The translations under genes and the position numbers were made by a program. The notes under the pieces were generated by a model. That model saw nothing but the letters and a program-made list of their open reading frames with translations, was not told the origin of the DNA and ran no database searches. DNA of 64,000 nucleotides, from positions 124,001 through 188,000 of the forward strand of contig CAZVFC010000009.1 in assembly GCA_964625855.1 (NCBI GenBank), written 5' to 3'. Within the stretch, counting starts at the first letter, position 1, and each line of letters starts with the position of its first letter. The DNA comes from JAPLUA01 sp964625855 (GTDB taxonomy: Bacteria > Verrucomicrobiota > Verrucomicrobiia > Limisphaerales > UBA8199). This document shows positions 62,620-64,000 of this stretch, piece by piece.

Positions 62620-62925
62620 CTACCGACGGGGGCGCTGTCCGCCCTGGTAACCGCCGCCGCCTCGGGCCGGCCGTTCTTCGCGCGGACGAGCCTCGTTCAC
62701 CGTCAGTGCTCGGCCTTTCCATTCCTTCCCATTCAAGCCCGCTATGGCAGCCTTGGCTCCTTCCTCGGTGTTCATGGTGGCGAAGGCAAAGCCGCGAGCG
62801 CGGCCCGTCTCCCTATCCAGGATGACGTTGATTTCGTTCACCGGGCCGTGCTGACCCAGCATGTCCCGCAGGTCGTTTTCGGTAACATCAGAGCCGAGAT
62901 TCCCGATGTACAACTTTGCACTCAT
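62620..62925 (-). CDS. RRM-domain RNA-binding protein
   Basis: 101 residues: one RNA recognition motif with RNP2 (KLYIGNL) and RNP1 (RARGFAFATM), then a Gly/Arg tail (ARGGGGYQGGQRPRR). Such small glycine-rich RRM proteins are common in Verrucomicrobia, Cyanobacteria and Planctomycetes and often act in cold or stress adaptation as RNA chaperones. It is probably monocistronic. Confidence 0.92.
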   Translation of the reverse strand: MSAKLYIGNLGSDVTENDLRDMLGQHGPVNEINVILDRETGRARGFAFATMNTEEGAKAAIAGLNGKEWKGRALTVNEARPREERPARGGGGYQGGQRPRR

Positions 62926-63244
62926 AATTGTGTTGGTGTCTTAGGCGGACCGTCCCTGCGCAGACTGTTCCCGACTATCGGGTTTCGAATCATCATTGAA
63001 TACAAGTTCAACTGAGGATCTACCGGCCTTGAAGTGGACTAGTTGCCTAAGAGCATTGCCAAGTTATGCTGGATTTGACCGAATGCAATAAACATTTTGC
63101 ATCACCTCAGTCGTGCCGCGGGCCGTAAACCAGCCTTGCGCAGGACCTACCGGTGGGCGGCATCCGCGACGCGCCGCCCGCGTCCTTCCACCCACACCCA
63201 TGCGCCTGGTTTTGGCAGCGCCACGCCTCACTGGTGCCATCGAA
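62926..63244. other. Intergenic region, nothing recognised
   Basis: About 320 bp upstream of the RRM gene. It probably includes the RRM promoter and leader. No frame with protein character and no clear repeat is seen. Confidence 0.5.
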
Positions 63245-63451
63245 CTAAAGGCCGTCCAATTCATACTCGCTGAATAGGCGGTCAATGCCCGCGACCAGCC
63301 AGTCTGCCCATTCACTCCGAGCGCAGGTGGCGTCGAATGCCTCGAACTCGGTCCGGTGGGGCGTAGTCCAGGGAATCAACGGCATGACCGACCACTCGTC
63401 ATGGTGTCCTTGCAGCTCCGGAGCGGTCCGGGCCAGGCCATATCCGGCTCG
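63245..63451 (-). pseudogene. C-terminal fragment of a glycosidase-like protein in a shifted frame
   Basis: This frame, which overlaps the 3' end of the sialidase-like gene, reads YGLARTAPELQGHHDEWSVM, PLIPWTTPHRTEFEAF, ADWLVAGIDRLFSEYELDGL then stops. It has strong protein character, similar in style to GH123/DUF6067-type barrels (HxDxW strand, then ...IDGL). It has no start of its own and is out of frame with the upstream gene, so it looks like the end of a frameshifted or truncated gene. Confidence 0.5.
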
Positions 63452-64000
63452 GTGACGAGGCGAACCGGACCGGCGAGGAGTGGCCGATCGGCAGATATGA
63501 CCTGTTTCGGGAGCAACAATGCCCCCAGCTCGGTGTTCCGGCCCAGGCAGCGAAAAGCCGAAGGCGAGGCCTTGACAGGCGTGTAGGGCTCTGGCGGCTT
63601 GTCAGCGCCGACAGACGCGTCGGCCGTGGGATTGAGCGCGAGCCGCGCGGTCACCCACTCGTAAGACTGGTAGGCGTGATGAGCTCGCGGATAGGTGAGC
63701 ACGATCTCCTGCGCCTGCCGGTCCTCAAAGAGCGTGACATGCGAAATGTCGAGACGGCCCTGGGTCTTGTCCGAGGGTTGCTGCGTATCCACCACGAGCC
63801 GGCCTTGCCGCACCAACCGCAGGCTCCTCGCATCTACCTCCCCCATAACCAGCGGCCAACGAGGAAGGTTCCCCGTGCAGTTGGTCACTGAAACATTCCC
63901 CACCCAGAACCAACGGCCGCTGGAATGCTTGAAAAGCGTGGACATGCTGCTGGGGGAAAAGAACGGGCGTCCATCGTCCCAGGTCCACGGTTCAGCCTTG
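63376..64000 (-). CDS. Sialidase/BNR-like protein, truncated by window edge
   Basis: The frame is open from the right edge to the stop at 63376, 208 residues. WTWDDGRPFFSPSSMSTLF, GRWFWVGNVSVTNCTGNLPR, LVMGEVDARSLRLVRQGR and HVTLFEDRQAQEIVLTYPRA match the C-terminal blades of exported six-blade BNR/sialidase-like proteins common in this phylum. After about residue 140 (FRCLGRNTELGALLLPKQVI onward) the sequence no longer looks like a sialidase and may belong to the neighbouring broken gene. The start lies outside the window. Confidence 0.55.
   Translation of the reverse strand, partial: KAEPWTWDDGRPFFSPSSMSTLFKHSSGRWFWVGNVSVTNCTGNLPRWPLVMGEVDARSLRLVRQGRLVVDTQQPSDKTQGRLDISHVTLFEDRQAQEIVLTYPRAHHAYQSYEWVTARLALNPTADASVGADKPPEPYTPVKASPSAFRCLGRNTELGALLLPKQVISADRPLLAGPVRLVTEPDMAWPGPLRSCKDTMTSGRSCR

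Noticed and set aside
1..64000. tRNA, rRNA and riboswitches
   Set aside because: Looked for T-loop-like GTTCGAATCC strings with cloverleaf context and for rRNA-like sequence; candidates such as the one near 977 lie inside coding sequence. None is supported.
1..64000. Insertion sequences, integrases or prophage genes near the defence operon
   Set aside because: No transposase, integrase or phage structural gene was recognised, so the restriction locus cannot be assigned to a mobile element from this window.

Overview
The window looks like a chromosomal segment of a GC-rich Gram-negative bacterium of the Verrucomicrobiota, most likely the Pedosphaera/Limisphaera side of the phylum. The grounds are the mix of secreted plant-polysaccharide enzymes, a PEP-CTERM protein, an H-X9-DG prepilin-like protein, a DUF3826 protein, a very large Thr/Asn-rich exported beta-protein, PQQ-like beta-propeller and HEAT proteins, and dispersed short-period repeat arrays. 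This is an inference from gene content; no rRNA or tRNA is present to confirm it.

Layout. 1-16.4 kb: a pectin/rhamnogalacturonan/fucan block (partial PL1 pectate lyase, giant exported beta-protein, prepilin-like protein, GH95 fucosidase, PEP-CTERM protein, GH78 rhamnosidase, DUF3826 protein, remnant of another large enzyme, AraC regulator). 16.4-20.5 kb: glycosyltransferase 9, phosphoesterase, acylphosphatase, small proteins including DUF4160. 20.6-26.4 kb: a gingipain-like C25 protein coupled to a ceramidase-like protein, then GH43 arabinanase and GH29 fucosidase. 26.5-31.4 kb: DUF2156 protein, GTPase Der with a repeat-encoded linker, a 1.2 kb repeat-filled gap, TPR membrane protein. 31.8-35.8 kb: glyoxalase-family protein, then the overlapping run folP-cdaA-cdaR-glmM (folate, c-di-AMP and cell-wall precursor genes). 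36-40 kb: ribulokinase and signal peptide peptidase SppA. 40.5-48.4 kb: a type I restriction-modification operon, hsdR-hsdM-[HipA-like kinase]-[DUF3037]-hsdS-[AbiU2/HEPN], with overlapping or abutting genes. 49.3-56.5 kb: nitroreductase, fused dihydropyrimidine-dehydrogenase-like enzyme, SsnA, YgeY and a threonine-synthase-like PLP enzyme, resembling the ygf/yge purine-catabolism clusters. 56.5-64 kb: beta-propeller, HEAT lipoprotein, class V aminotransferase, cardiolipin synthase, Sel1 protein, RRM protein, and a truncated sialidase-like gene fused to a broken fragment.

The two most interesting gene systems are the restriction operon with three embedded accessory genes (kinase, DUF3037, HEPN), which has the architecture of a guarded abortive-infection system, and the SsnA/YgeY cluster, in which a DPD-like fusion stands where YgfK would be expected. 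A third theme is repeats. Seven heptanucleotide tandem arrays, two 11-bp arrays, a 9-bp array, two REPIN-like double palindromes with compensating stem changes, and a long composite inverted repeat are scattered through the window. Several arrays sit inside coding sequence exactly at linkers or tails (Der, HsdS, SsnA, AbiU2) or fill an operon spacer (hsdR-hsdM).
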